A stretch of 64,000 nt of DNA from Deefgea rivuli DSM 18356 (GCF_000620145.1 NZ_JHVM01000008.1:254806-318805), one strand, 5' to 3'. Positions 10,381 through 19,462 are shown, counted from the stretch's first letter. The notes: generated from the sequence alone by a model not told the origin. Numbers and translations are program-made.

Positions 10381-11532
10381 ATGAAAAACCTCAAACTGTT
10401 TTTAGCCACGGCAGTGCTTTCCACCTGCGCGATTGCCGCCAATGAGCTTCCACTGCGCACAGACTTAAATGAAAAAGTGCTGATGATCCCTGTCGACAAA
10501 ACGTTTTACGGCGGTGATATCAGCTTAGAAACCACTTTATTCAAACCCGATGGCGATGGGCCGTTTCCTTTAGTCATCATTAATGATGGTAAGTCGCTCG
10601 GTAATCCGTCGTTTCAAGATCGTTCCCGTTACTCGCTGATGGCGACAGAATTTCTCAAACGTGGTTATGCTGTGGCCCTGCCGATGCAGCGAGGATTTAG
10701 CAAATCAGGCGGCTCAAATTTTTACTTGGAAGGTTGCAATAGCCCTTATGGCGCTGCGCTCAAGCAGGCTGCTGACGTGCGTACAGTGATCGCCCATTTT
10801 GCGAAAACACCCGAAATTGATACCAAGAAAGTCATCGTTGCAGGTCAATCGTTTGGCGGCCTCGGCACTATGGCGCTAGCAAGCGACGCGCCGGATGGCG
10901 TGAAGCTACTCTTGAATTTTGCTGGCGGTTTGAAATATGAGGGTTGTCAGTGGGAAAGTACATTGAAGTATACATTTGAGAAATTAGGTGAAAATGCCAA
11001 AACACCTTCTCTATGGTTTTATGGTGAAAACGATAGCTTTTTCCCGCCTGAGTTATCCAAGCAACTGTACAGCAATTTTAATAAAACCAACGCCAGCGCA
11101 GAAATGATCTCCTTCGGCAAATTCAGAGGCGATGCGCATGGCATGTTTGGTACCCGCGAAGGTTTTGATAGCATTTGGTGGCCTGTTGTTGAAAAGAAAT
11201 TAATTTCATTAAATATGCCGACGGCGATTATTCATCCGCAATATGATTCAAATAATAAAACAGAGAGCACCGGTTATGCACAAATAGATCAGCTTGAAAA
11301 GCTGCCCGAGTTTACAAGACCTAAATGTAAAGAAAAGTACGCCAGCTTTATTAAAGAAACAGCAGGGCAACGCGTTTTTGCAATTGCTGAAAATGGTGGC
11401 TGCGGATTTTCTTGGGGCGAGGATGATAAAGAAAACCAATTTATGGCGATGAATTACTGCGAACGAGTGTCCAAAGGCACACCATGCCAACTGTATTTAG
11501 TCGACGATAAAGTGGTTTGGCCGAACAGCTAA
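10381..11532 (+). CDS. Secreted alpha/beta hydrolase (dienelactone-hydrolase type)
   Basis: A 383-residue protein with a signal peptide (residues 1-20, ending AIA). An alpha/beta-hydrolase fold carries a plausible triad of Ser157 (GQSFGG), Asp218 (YGENDSFF) and His253 (GDAHGMF). It resembles the dienelactone hydrolase/prolyl oligopeptidase superfamily, and the substrate is unknown. A Cys-containing C-terminal region (about 305-383; FAIAENGGCGFSWG, YCERVSKGTPCQLYLVDDKVVW-type ending) resembles a small add-on module and may be disulfide-bonded. The gene stands alone and is followed by a strong terminator. Confidence 0.85.
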   Translation: MKNLKLFLATAVLSTCAIAANELPLRTDLNEKVLMIPVDKTFYGGDISLETTLFKPDGDGPFPLVIINDGKSLGNPSFQDRSRYSLMATEFLKRGYAVALPMQRGFSKSGGSNFYLEGCNSPYGAALKQAADVRTVIAHFAKTPEIDTKKVIVAGQSFGGLGTMALASDAPDGVKLLLNFAGGLKYEGCQWESTLKYTFEKLGENAKTPSLWFYGENDSFFPPELSKQLYSNFNKTNASAEMISFGKFRGDAHGMFGTREGFDSIWWPVVEKKLISLNMPTAIIHPQYDSNNKTESTGYAQIDQLEKLPEFTRPKCKEKYASFIKETAGQRVFAIAENGGCGFSWGEDDKENQFMAMNYCERVSKGTPCQLYLVDDKVVWPNS

Positions 11533-11557
11533 TTGATTAATCAATCGCCTGAAATCA

Positions 11558-11590
11558 AAAATAGAGCAGCCGCAAGCTGCTCTATTTTTT
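11558..11590 (+). terminator. Rho-independent terminator of the hydrolase gene
   Basis: A 13-bp stem AAAATAGAGCAGC / GCTGCTCTATTTT with loop CGCAA, followed by T residues; 25 bases after the stop codon. Confidence 0.88.
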
Positions 11591-11687
11591 TGCATTATTT
11601 CAAGAAACCAAAACCATCCCTATATAAGAGCATCCCGCGACTAAAAGTGAAAGAATAAGCGACCAATCTATTCTCTCAAGCAACCAG

Positions 11688-13316
11688 CTAAATCTTAAAG
11701 CGCGCGACCACTTGCTGCATGCTCTGCGCGGTTTGGCTCAGCGTGTCGGCGGCAACTGTGGTTTCATGGATAGCGCGGCTGGTTTGTTCGGCTTGCGCTG
11801 ATATTTGCTCGATACGCACAGCGACATCAGTCGATGCTTCGGATTGCTCGCTGAGCGAGCTACTCAAATTACGCACAATCGCCGATACCTGTTGCGCCAT
11901 TTGCCGCAAATTAGCAATCGCATCACCAGCCGATTGCGCCAACGTAACGCTGCTATCAACCAGCTGAACGCCGCGGCCTACGCCTTGCACAACGACCGCA
12001 GTAGAGCTTTGAATATCTTGCACTGTTCTGGAAATCTCGCGAGTTGATTCAGCGGTTCGCTCAGCCAATTTACGCACCTCATCGGCGACGACCGCAAAGC
12101 CTCGCCCCATATCGCCAGCGCGTGCAGCTTCAATCGCGGCATTGAGTGCCAGCAAATTCGTTTGATCGGCAATATCGCGAATAATCGCCACAATCTGTGA
12201 AATCTTGGCTGATTCATTCGCCAATTGACCGATTTGTTCTGCCGCTTCTTTAACGACCACGGCCACTTGCTCAATTTGCAATTGCAACGCTGACAGCGCT
12301 TCATTTCCTAATTGAGCCTGATGATCTGAATTGTGCGCCAAATTCGCCGCATCCCCCGTACTCACAGCAACATGGTTAATCGACACAACGAGTTCTTCGA
12401 CATTAGCGGCAATGGCCGCCGCCGCGCTGCTTTGAATTTCGGATGCGTGATCAATTTGATGGACGGTGGCGTTCAATCGCGTGCTGGAGCCTTGGATGAT
12501 TTCAGCGCTTTTTCTGGTTTCGCCCATTGAAATACGCAATGCGCTTTGCATATCACCGACCGAAGTTACCAACTGGCCAACTTCATCTCGGCTGGCTACT
12601 GGCAATTGCCCGCGTAAATCACCGTTTGCGATTAAATTGGCCGCGTTGATTAAGCCTTTAAGACGCAGCTCAATATGTCGTGCGATTAAATACGCCAAAA
12701 ACAGGGCAAAAATCGAACCCAATATCAAAGCAAAAGTACCAATTTGGGTTGCCGAATTTACATTTTTCTCGGCTTTGGCCGCAGCGGCATCCGAGCCTTC
12801 GCGATTATATTTCACTAAAGCATCGGTTTGATCACGAAGTAAATTAGCCGCCTTAACCCATGTAGTTTTACGCAATTGCTGCGCTTCGTCTTCTTTACCC
12901 GCTTTTGCCAACTCAATGGCTTCAGATACGGCACTGCGATAAGCATTGGCAGCTTCGATAGAGCGCATATAAATGCCGCGTTCTTCATCACTTTGAATCA
13001 GTTTTTCATAGCTTTGAAATGCCGCGATAACTTCTTCATCGAGTTTTTTTAATGATGATTCCAGTTTGGTTTTTTCTTCCGCAGAGCCCGGTAATAAATA
13101 CTCCAAACTGCGTACGCGATAGCGCAAACGTAACTGACTAATTTCACCCGCCGCTTGCACTGAAGGCAGCCAGTTTTTGGCAATCTGTAGTGTGTCTTTA
13201 CCTACATTTTGAATTTGAAACACACAAAATAAAATGGCGATAATTAAGATGCCGCCCGTGAGCAGAAAATTAATAAATAACTTATATCGCAAGCTAATAT
13301 CATCAAACCAGCGCAT
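11688..13316 (-). CDS. Methyl-accepting chemotaxis protein
   Basis: A 542-residue chemoreceptor. TM1 is at about residues 10-35, followed by a periplasmic helical-bundle ligand region (4HB_MCP-like) at about 40-185. TM2 (about 190-210) is followed by a HAMP domain. The cytoplasmic signalling domain holds the conserved hairpin tip ([31 protein letters not shown]) that binds CheA/CheW. ATG 13316 is chosen because AGGGGA lies about six bases upstream; an earlier in-frame start (13334) lacks this. No che genes are nearby, and the ligand is unknown. Confidence 0.92.
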   Translation of the reverse strand: MRWFDDISLRYKLFINFLLTGGILIIAILFCVFQIQNVGKDTLQIAKNWLPSVQAAGEISQLRLRYRVRSLEYLLPGSAEEKTKLESSLKKLDEEVIAAFQSYEKLIQSDEERGIYMRSIEAANAYRSAVSEAIELAKAGKEDEAQQLRKTTWVKAANLLRDQTDALVKYNREGSDAAAAKAEKNVNSATQIGTFALILGSIFALFLAYLIARHIELRLKGLINAANLIANGDLRGQLPVASRDEVGQLVTSVGDMQSALRISMGETRKSAEIIQGSSTRLNATVHQIDHASEIQSSAAAAIAANVEELVVSINHVAVSTGDAANLAHNSDHQAQLGNEALSALQLQIEQVAVVVKEAAEQIGQLANESAKISQIVAIIRDIADQTNLLALNAAIEAARAGDMGRGFAVVADEVRKLAERTAESTREISRTVQDIQSSTAVVVQGVGRGVQLVDSSVTLAQSAGDAIANLRQMAQQVSAIVRNLSSSLSEQSEASTDVAVRIEQISAQAEQTSRAIHETTVAADTLSQTAQSMQQVVARFKI

Positions 13317-13386
13317 CGCGTTCCCCTGCATCATTCACATTAAGCCGACTTAATTTATAGCCTTTATTGCAAAATAAACTTAAACA

Positions 13387-13426
13387 AAAAAGCCCCGCTT
13401 CATCCAAAAATGAAGCGGGGCTTTTT
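13387..13426 (-). terminator. htpX terminator
   Basis: A 16-bp perfect stem AAAAAGCCCCGCTTCA / TGAAGCGGGGCTTTTT with an eight-base loop and T residues on both strands, starting 17 bases after the htpX stop. Confidence 0.9.
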
Positions 13427-13442
13427 GAAGAGTAAAGCAAAG

Positions 13443-14321
13443 TTATCGCATAGCTTGCAGCGCGGCGATGCGATCTTCCATCGCTGGGTGAGAGCTAAAT
13501 AGCGATGACCAACCCGCTTTGGCCGAAATACCCGAGGCCGCCATATTGCTCGGCAATGAGTTCGGCTGCATGCCGCCCAAACGACGCAGTGCGTCTATCA
13601 TCGGCGCCCTGTCGCCCATCAATTGCGCCGCACCCGCATCGGCACGGAATTCGCGTTGGCGTGAGAAATACATAACGATGACGCTAGCCAAAATCCCGAA
13701 CACGATGTCACAGACGACCACGGTAATCCAATAGCCAATACCTGGGCCAGATGATTCTTCGTTGTCGCGGCGCAAAAATGAATCGACCAAATAACCGACG
13801 ACGCGGGCGAGGAAAAATACAAAGGTATTCACAACGCCTTGAATCAAAGTCATCGTCACCATATCGCCATTTTTAACGTGGGCGATTTCATGTGCTAAAA
13901 CCGCTTCGATTTCGCGGTGCGTCATGCTGTAGAGCAAGCCAGTCGACACCGCGACCAGCGAATTATTTTTACTTGGGCCGGTCGCAAATGCGTTCGGCTC
14001 GCCTTCGTAAATCGCCACTTCAGGCATCGCAATTTGCGCGCGTTGCGCTAAGCGCGCCACCGTATCAAATAGCCATTTTTCATCCGCATTGCGCGGCTGA
14101 GCAATCACTTGCGCGCCCGTGCTCCATTTGGCCATTTGTTTTGAGATGGCCAAAGAGATAAACGCACCACCAAAACCCAATACGCCAGCGAACATCAATA
14201 GCATCGGCAAATTCAGGCCGTTCGCGCTAATAAAGCGATTTAATCCAAATATATTAATAAAAATACCCAACACCACCATGATGGCAATATTGGTGCCGAT
14301 TAATAGTATCGTTCGTTTCAC
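13443..14321 (-). CDS. htpX: Heat-shock zinc protease HtpX
   Basis: An inner-membrane M48 metalloprotease that degrades misfolded membrane proteins together with FtsH. The 292 residues include TM segments near 5-25 and 38-58, the zinc motif HEIAH at residues 144-148 with a downstream glutamate ([12 protein letters not shown]), and two further TM segments after it. The initiator is GTG at 14321, preceded by GGAGGG (14326-14331). The frame stays open to 14396, but upstream of GTG it runs into a dispersed repeat. Confidence 0.95.
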   Translation of the reverse strand: MKRTILLIGTNIAIMVVLGIFINIFGLNRFISANGLNLPMLLMFAGVLGFGGAFISLAISKQMAKWSTGAQVIAQPRNADEKWLFDTVARLAQRAQIAMPEVAIYEGEPNAFATGPSKNNSLVAVSTGLLYSMTHREIEAVLAHEIAHVKNGDMVTMTLIQGVVNTFVFFLARVVGYLVDSFLRRDNEESSGPGIGYWITVVVCDIVFGILASVIVMYFSRQREFRADAGAAQLMGDRAPMIDALRRLGGMQPNSLPSNMAASGISAKAGWSSLFSSHPAMEDRIAALQAMR

Positions 14322-14343
14322 AATTCCCTCCTTATTTAGACCC

Positions 14344-14437
14344 GCAAAAGTTTTCGTGATTGCATCGTCGTTTCCCAAAACGTACTTCACGCACAAACCG
14401 AGGTATCAACGCCTTGCCATCCAACTTTTGCACGAGT
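14344..14437. repeat. Dispersed ~85-90 bp inverted-terminus element, copy B
   Basis: Same orientation as copy A. The left end is GCAAAAGTTTTCGTGATTGC, the right end reads CGTGCAAAAGTTGGATGGC on the minus strand, and the core is CGTACTTCACGC. It lies just upstream of htpX, so it may carry or separate the htpX promoter. Confidence 0.75.
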
Positions 14438-14445
14438 CTTTAATA

Positions 14446-14565
14446 TTACTTAGTCGATTGACTGATCCGAATCGGAATAAGTTCCTTGGCTACCATTTTG
14501 CGTTTGAACGCGCGGCTCAAGGTATAAATGGCAATGAGTGCGAATAAAATCAAGATGCTGTTCAT
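14446..14565 (-). CDS. Candidate 39-residue single-pass membrane protein
   Basis: An ATG-started 39-codon frame beginning MNSILILFALIAIYTLSRAF. One N-terminal hydrophobic helix (about residues 3-16) is followed by a basic stretch (RAFKRK). AAAGG lies about ten bases upstream. It sits between the HPF gene and htpX on the same strand. It has the look of a small membrane protein, but no family is recognised and coding is not proven. Confidence 0.45.
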   Translation of the reverse strand: MNSILILFALIAIYTLSRAFKRKMVAKELIPIRISQSTK

Positions 14566-14602
14566 TATCGGTAGGCCTTTTATTATTTCTAATGTTTGTT
14601 TC

Positions 14603-14633
14603 AATCAACCCATTCACCCCGAATGGGCTGATT
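14603..14633 (-). terminator. Hairpin after the HPF gene
   Basis: A 13-bp near-perfect stem (AATCAACCCATTC / GAATGGGCTGATT) with a five-base loop begins six bases after the HPF stop. There is no T-tract, so it may be a weak terminator or an mRNA-stabilising hairpin. Confidence 0.4.
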
Positions 14634-14638
14634 CAGTT

Positions 14639-15037
14639 TTAAATCGCCGCTGCGACAGCGGCTTCATCGGCCATATCGGCAGCGATCAGCATTTCATTGG
14701 CCAGCACTTTACGGCTGGCAATTTTGCGCACGACTTTTTGTCGTTTGGCATTCACGCGCTGAATAGTTTGTGCCGCGCGGTGAATTGCTCTATCCACGAC
14801 TGATCGCAAATCACTGCCGCGCTCATGCACAATCACCGCCTCATGCCCAGGCACGATCAGCTTCACTTGGACCGATTTATCCGCGCCGCCTTTCGGGCCG
14901 TTTTCGTCGCTGAGGCGCACGGTAATCGCGCCGATTTTACTGAGGGTACGATCCAGCGCGAGGCGCAGACGATGCAGAATATAGCTGTGCATAGATGAAT
15001 CGATAGCTAATCTGTGAGTCAAAATGAGTGGTCGCAT
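14639..15037 (-). CDS. HPF/RaiA-family ribosome-associated protein
   Basis: A 132-residue member of the ribosome hibernation/sigma-54 modulation family, which binds the 30S A/P sites and limits translation under stress. The region includes VRLSDENGPKGGADKSVQVKL (landmark near residues 43-63) and a basic helix with SDLRSVVDRAIHRAAQTI. It lacks the long-HPF dimerisation tail. ATG 15037 has GGAG eight bases upstream, whereas the frame extends to 15118 without a ribosome site. This is probably not the main HPF next to rpoN, which is not in this window. Confidence 0.8.
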   Translation of the reverse strand: MRPLILTHRLAIDSSMHSYILHRLRLALDRTLSKIGAITVRLSDENGPKGGADKSVQVKLIVPGHEAVIVHERGSDLRSVVDRAIHRAAQTIQRVNAKRQKVVRKIASRKVLANEMLIAADMADEAAVAAAI

Positions 15038-15217
15038 TGTCAATCTCCAAAAAGGATAAATTAAACCAAGCCTCACTGGGTGCAATTTATAGATTGCGGC
15101 ATTCCAGTGAACCTTCAAGTTAACGCAATAAAGCGCAGAAGGAAATCAGAGTATGACTGATACACCTTCAATTTTTATCGATAGATCGTGGCAGTATTCA
15201 CAGCCTTTGATTTGGAA

Positions 15218-15490
15218 CTAAATCGACTCCCGCCAGAGTACTGTTTTGCAGCAAGTACAAATAGTGTAACGTCTTGCATCAACCTGATCCACCCGCTGCT
15301 CGAGGTTGCCACATTGATAACAAGCAATCTTCTCTCCCCGTACCAACTCTGAAAATAACTCTCGATATTCAGCTTGGCTGATCCTTCGATGCCAGTGTTT
15401 CTGCAGCCACGGGTTATGAATCACAAAAGGAGCCATAACGCTCAACACAGCTGATGCTGTTAGTGTCCCGATAATTCGTAATGCGTTCAT
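15218..15490 (-). CDS. Membrane-anchored zinc-ribbon protein, paralogue 1
   Basis: A 90-residue protein with an N-terminal hydrophobic anchor (about residues 4-25) and an NPW motif. The C-terminal two-CxxC zinc ribbon is CYQCG ... CTCCKTVLWRES. It is homologous to the gene just upstream: both share the NPW-K-W spacing, a YR(E/Q) helix, CxCG and the C-K-LWRE ending. Start ATG 15490 overlaps the stop of its partner (ATGA), with GGGAG upstream. Function unknown. Confidence 0.7.
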   Translation of the reverse strand: MNALRIIGTLTASAVLSVMAPFVIHNPWLQKHWHRRISQAEYRELFSELVRGEKIACYQCGNLEQRVDQVDARRYTICTCCKTVLWRESI

Positions 15491-15774
15491 TGATCCATCT
15501 CCCGCCATAAGCGATTTTTACATTGCCGACAAATCGTTTGCCGCCGCCAATCGGTGTATTGCAACAAGCCCACATCCAATTGCAGCGTCGAACCGCAATG
15601 GCAACACGCGGTGTCATCACCTTGCACGCAGTACGGATGAGTTTGCCGATACTCTTTTAAAGTCGGCAACTGTTCCCACTCCTTTTGTGCCCAAGGATTG
15701 TAGGCAATGAAATACCAGATCAAGCACGCAGCCAGCACAAGGCCGATCACACTCAGCCAATGCGTCATATCCAT
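15487..15774 (-). CDS. Membrane-anchored zinc-ribbon protein, paralogue 2
   Basis: A 95-residue protein with one TM helix (about residues 7-24, ending AYNPWAQKEWEQL) and a C-terminal ribbon CCHCGSTLQLD ... CRQCKNRLWRE. It is first in a two-gene unit and overlaps paralogue 1 by four bases. ATG 15774 has GGAG seven bases upstream; a second ATG lies two codons later. The pair looks like a tandem duplication. Candidate roles (metal or redox sensing, membrane scaffold) are only guesses. Confidence 0.7.
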   Translation of the reverse strand: MDMTHWLSVIGLVLAACLIWYFIAYNPWAQKEWEQLPTLKEYRQTHPYCVQGDDTACCHCGSTLQLDVGLLQYTDWRRQTICRQCKNRLWREMDQ

Positions 15775-15925
15775 CCCACTTCTCCTCTTTAGATTGCGGT
15801 GTAAATCGAATAGCAAAGCGTGAAATTATTCATACGCTTTAGCTTGGCTTACTTTAACTGCGCTTTACAGATTCAAACAGCAGGCTTACATTGACTCATC
15901 ATCAGCTTTTTTCGATCTATAAACC

Positions 15926-16798
15926 ATGAGCGACGCCGTACTGAATTACCGACATTTATATTATTTTTGGGTGGTCAGCCAAGAAGGTGGTATTAGCGCG
16001 GCAGCGCGCAAATTGCAGATGACACCGCAAACCATCAGCAGCCAGCTGTCTTTACTCGAAGCGCAAATCGGCAAAGCCTTGTTTACGCAAGTGGGGCGCA
16101 AGCTTGAACTCACTGACGCTGGCCGCAGCACACTACCGTTTGCCGATCAGATTTTTATGCTCGGCGAGCAATTACAACAAACGCTCGCCAGCGACAGCAC
16201 ACCGCGCCAGCGATTTCATGTTGGCGTTGCCGATGCGCTACCCAAGGCTGTCGCCCAGCAATTGCTCGCCAAGACGCACAGCGCCCATAACCGCTTATTA
16301 TGTATCGAAGGCTCTCCCGACGAATTGATGGCCAAGCTGGCTATGCATCAACTTGATGTCGTACTGGCAGATCGCCCTGCCGCACACGGTGCACATTTAC
16401 GGCTGGAAAGCCAAGCCTTAGCGCAATGTCCGGTGATGATTTTGGGTAATGCCGCGCAAGCAGCGGCACATTCTGCGCAATTTCCAGCCAGCCTGCATGG
16501 CGCGCCTATGCTCTTGCCTACGAGGGATACGGCGCTGCGAACGCAATTAGATTTATGGTTTTCAGATCGAAATATCGTACCCGATATTGTCGGTGAATTT
16601 GCGGATAGCGCTTTGATGCAAGCTTTTGGTATAGCAGGTATTGGCCTCTATCCATCACCAATCATACCTTTCAGTGCAATACCCACAAGTGAATTACAAT
16701 CACTCGGCCATCTTGAAGGCTTATACGCCGATTATTACGCCATCTACGCACAGAAAAAAATTAACCATCCAACGCTCGATCAGTTACTGCAGCGCTAA
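15926..16798 (+). CDS. nhaR: LysR-family regulator, NhaR type
   Basis: A 290-residue LysR-type regulator whose N-terminus LNYRHLYYFWVVSQEGGI closely fits NhaR, the sodium/alkaline pH-responsive activator of the nhaA antiporter gene in E. coli. The winged HTH is at residues 5-65 (ISAAARKLQMTPQTISSQLS), and a periplasmic-binding-like effector domain spans about 90-290. There is no antiporter gene beside it, so the target is unknown and the name rests on N-terminal similarity. Confidence 0.8.
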   Translation: MSDAVLNYRHLYYFWVVSQEGGISAAARKLQMTPQTISSQLSLLEAQIGKALFTQVGRKLELTDAGRSTLPFADQIFMLGEQLQQTLASDSTPRQRFHVGVADALPKAVAQQLLAKTHSAHNRLLCIEGSPDELMAKLAMHQLDVVLADRPAAHGAHLRLESQALAQCPVMILGNAAQAAAHSAQFPASLHGAPMLLPTRDTALRTQLDLWFSDRNIVPDIVGEFADSALMQAFGIAGIGLYPSPIIPFSAIPTSELQSLGHLEGLYADYYAIYAQKKINHPTLDQLLQR

Positions 16799-16839
16799 TC
16801 CTTAAGGCTGAAAATTCCAGAGTTAGAAACGACAGAACA

Positions 16840-16873
16840 AAAAATAGCCCGCTGTAAAAAGCGGGCTATTTTT
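16840..16873. terminator. Bidirectional terminator between nhaR and the Lys-rich protein gene
   Basis: A 13-bp stem AAAAATAGCCCGC / GCGGGCTATTTTT with an eight-base loop and T/A tracts on both sides; it serves two convergent genes. Confidence 0.88.
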
Positions 16874-16892
16874 CATTCAAGCTGATGGTGAC

Positions 16893-17243
16893 TTATTTTC
16901 GCTTTTTTGCCGAACGCTGTGTTTTGCTGGCTTTATTCGCCTTGCTCGATGGTGAGTGCGCGGCAGAGCGCTGTGCGGACTTCTTCGTTGCCGAGCTCGA
17001 CTTAGATTTAGATGTCTTTGATTGCTTCGCTGATTTCTTCGTCGCGGATTTGCCCGAGGCTTTAGTGTGCGATTTAGCCTTCGGCGGCGAAGCAAGCACT
17101 GGCGTACTAACTTTGGCAGGGCTGGCTTTACGCACAATCGGTGGCGCCGCCGCTGCATCATCAAAAGGCAAAGGCGCATCTTCCGCCAATACCAATCCTG
17201 AACACAACAAAGAACCAATCAATAACATTATTTTTCGCAGCAC
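16893..17243 (-). CDS. Secreted Lys/Ser/Ala-rich low-complexity protein
   Basis: A 116-residue protein with a signal peptide (about residues 1-20, ending LVLA). After residue 50 it is almost entirely Lys, Ser, Ala and Thr, with repeated KKSA/SKSK units and a strongly basic C-terminus (RSAKKRK). It starts with GTG and has GAGGAA about six bases upstream. Two other long frames overlap this region, but only this one has a signal peptide and ribosome site. It could bind DNA, polyanions or wall polymers; function unknown. Confidence 0.65.
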   Translation of the reverse strand: MLRKIMLLIGSLLCSGLVLAEDAPLPFDDAAAAPPIVRKASPAKVSTPVLASPPKAKSHTKASGKSATKKSAKQSKTSKSKSSSATKKSAQRSAAHSPSSKANKASKTQRSAKKRK

Positions 17244-17627
17244 ATTGCTTCCTCTATTTCAAAATGGCTGAGCCCAGACTCGGCCAAGCACACAGCGGCA
17301 CATTATAAACGAGCTAGATCTAAATGACTTAGGACTTTCCCTTGCGCCAAAGCCTAAATATCGACAACAGAAAAGCATGACGTCAGCATTTTACGCTAGT
17401 TATTTACAGTGCAAATAAGACTATGAAATGATTGAAGATATTTGTTTTGTAGTGATTGACAGCGCAACTACAGATGGTAGGATTCACAGCATAACTTAAA
17501 TACCAGTCAGGGCTTGATGCACTGATCAATCAAAAGTGTAAGTTATAGCAGTAATAGGATATTCCCAAAAAACAAGGCCGGACTTCAATCCAAACGGATC
17601 AGTACCGACCAACGAGGAGTGAGACAA
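17244..17627. other. Upstream region of the chitinase gene
   Basis: 384 bp with no gene between the divergent Lys-rich protein and chitinase genes. It is more AT-rich than the flanks. A possible promoter is TTGACA (17456-17461), 16 bases, then TAGGAT (17478-17483), which would give a leader of about 140 nt. No clear operator was identified. Confidence 0.4.
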
Positions 17628-19379
17628 ATGAATAAAGCGATCAAACTTTCTGCACTGATTAGCGCTGTATTTCTAAGCGCAAGTGTGTGGGCTGCTGACT
17701 GGAGTGCCAGCTCGGTTTATACCGCCGGTGAAACCGTTACTTATCAAGGCAATACCTATACCGCCAAATGGTGGTCCAGTGGTGAAATCCCAGGCTCTAG
17801 CCAATGGGGCGCATGGAAACTAGTCAGCACAGGCGGTGCAACACCAGCGCCGACTGTTGCACCAACGGTCAAACCAACAACAGCACCAACGGCAGCGCCG
17901 ACAAGCCAACCTACCGTAGCACCCACTGCAACACCTACGGTGAAGCCAACTACAGCACCGACTATTGCACCAACTGCCACGCCAACCGTAGCGCCAACTG
18001 CTGTACCTACCGTAGTGCCTACAGTGGCACCAACACCAACTGCAGCCCCCACTGCCACACCAGCACCAGGTAACGGTTTGCCTAAATGTGCAGCCGCATG
18101 GAGTGCCGCATCATCGTATGCCGGTGGCTCAGTTGTAAGCCACAACAATACCAGTTACACAGCAAAATGGTGGGTGAATGCGGGGGTAACACCAGGCACT
18201 GCAGCAGACTGGAACACAGGCAGCGCTTGCGATGCATCGGCATTACCGACCCCTGCACCAGGTGGTGGTACGACGACAGGCGGCTTGCCAACGAAAGCCC
18301 AAGCCGAAGCTTACGCAGCAACGCTGACCAACAGCGACATTTTCAACAAAGTAAAAGCTTCAGTTCGCACTTTGCCGAACTCCGTCGTTGAGGCCGTTGC
18401 ACCGGGACTGATGAGCAATCCAAGCAATGTGAAACGCATCGAAGGCATCATGCCAAAAGCGAAATGGGATTTCTATTTCTCTAAAGCGCACCCAAGCTAC
18501 ACCTACACTCGCTTCTTGCAAGCATCCGCTAAATTCCCGGCATTCTGTGGTGACTACACCGATGGCCGCAATGCCGACGAAATCTGCCGTCGCTCATTGG
18601 CTGCTTCGTTTGCTCACTTTGCGCAAGAAACTGGCGGTCACAGCGTAACGCAGTACGGCAATCCAGAATGGTTGCAAGCACTGGTGCATGTCCGTGAAAT
18701 GGGTTGTTCTGACGACGGCACCAATTGTGGTTACAACGGCGAGTGCGCTGATCCAGTATTCAACAAAGTCTGGACTTGCGGTACTGATGCCAAAGGCGGC
18801 TACATGAAATACTTTGGTCGCGGCGCGAAACAATTGTCGTACAACTATAACTACGGTCCATTTAGCCAAGCGATGTTTGACGGCGACCAATCGGTATTGT
18901 TGAAAGATCCAGATCGCGTAGCGGAAAGCTGGTTGAACTTGGCCTCTGCCGTGTTCTTCTTCGTTTACCCACAGCCACCAAAACCATCGATGTTGCACGT
19001 GATCGACGGCACTTGGGTTCCAAACGACTTTGATAAAGCGCGTCAATTGGGTAACGACTTCCCAACGTCGATTCAAATTATCAATGCCGAATGCCAAGAC
19101 ACACCGACTAAACCAGCTGCACAAAATCGTCTTGATTACTACACCGAGTTTGCCCGTGACTTGGGCTGGGATATCAAACGCGAATCAATGAAATGCGCAG
19201 GTATGGGTCGTTTTGACGGTGGTTCATCCGCAGCATTCAATATCTACTGGGAAAAAGATTGGAAAGTGGGCGGCGATAACAAGTGCCAACTCGTTAGCTA
19301 CCAAACGCCGTACAACGCTTTGATCGATGGCCAATACGTGAAATGCGTAGATGCTAACTGGGGTATCACTCTGAAGTAA
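17628..19379 (+). CDS. Secreted modular chitinase: CBM5/12 - PT linker - CBM5/12 - GH19
   Basis: A 583-residue endochitinase hydrolysing beta-1,4-GlcNAc polymers with inversion. A signal peptide (1-22) is followed by a first CBM5/12 module (about 24-68; WSASSVYTAGETVTYQGNTY, AKWW). A Pro-Thr-Ala/Val linker of about 80 residues leads to a second CBM5/12 (about 155-205; AAWSAASSYAGGSVVSHNN, AKWW). The GH19 catalytic domain spans about 225-583, with putative acid Glu334 (SFAHFAQETGGH) and the signature YFGRGAKQLSYNYNYG. ATG 17628 is chosen because GAGGAG lies nine bases upstream; an in-frame GTG nine bases earlier overlaps that site. It has its own terminator. Confidence 0.95.
   Translation: MNKAIKLSALISAVFLSASVWAADWSASSVYTAGETVTYQGNTYTAKWWSSGEIPGSSQWGAWKLVSTGGATPAPTVAPTVKPTTAPTAAPTSQPTVAPTATPTVKPTTAPTIAPTATPTVAPTAVPTVVPTVAPTPTAAPTATPAPGNGLPKCAAAWSAASSYAGGSVVSHNNTSYTAKWWVNAGVTPGTAADWNTGSACDASALPTPAPGGGTTTGGLPTKAQAEAYAATLTNSDIFNKVKASVRTLPNSVVEAVAPGLMSNPSNVKRIEGIMPKAKWDFYFSKAHPSYTYTRFLQASAKFPAFCGDYTDGRNADEICRRSLAASFAHFAQETGGHSVTQYGNPEWLQALVHVREMGCSDDGTNCGYNGECADPVFNKVWTCGTDAKGGYMKYFGRGAKQLSYNYNYGPFSQAMFDGDQSVLLKDPDRVAESWLNLASAVFFFVYPQPPKPSMLHVIDGTWVPNDFDKARQLGNDFPTSIQIINAECQDTPTKPAAQNRLDYYTEFARDLGWDIKRESMKCAGMGRFDGGSSAAFNIYWEKDWKVGGDNKCQLVSYQTPYNALIDGQYVKCVDANWGITLK
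17841..18075 (+). repeat. Degenerate tandem repeat encoding the chitinase PT linker
   Basis: The linker between the two chitin-binding modules is built from three-residue units (xPT with x = A, V, T, K or S) arranged in longer repeats such as APTVKPTTAPT, occurring twice. At DNA level it is a GC-rich ACC/CCA-type tandem array. It probably varies in length between strains by slippage. Confidence 0.8.
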
Positions 19380-19420
19380 TTACTAGCCATAGGCTACAGA
19401 GAAATACTGCCATAGCACAC

Positions 19421-19451
19421 AAAAACGGGAGCCTAGTCTCCCGTTTTTTAT
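19421..19451 (+). terminator. Chitinase gene terminator
   Basis: A stem AAAAACGGGAG / CTCCCGTTTTTT-type hairpin with a T-tract, about 40 bases after the chitinase stop and also reading towards the convergent transporter gene. Confidence 0.85.
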
Positions 19452-19462
19452 TTAAGCCCAAA

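Noticed and set aside
16877-17271. Two further long frames overlapping the Lys-rich protein gene
   Set aside because: One is Arg-rich and the other Phe/Asp-rich in ways that mirror the real frame's codon bias; neither has a signal peptide and ribosome site like 16893-17243.
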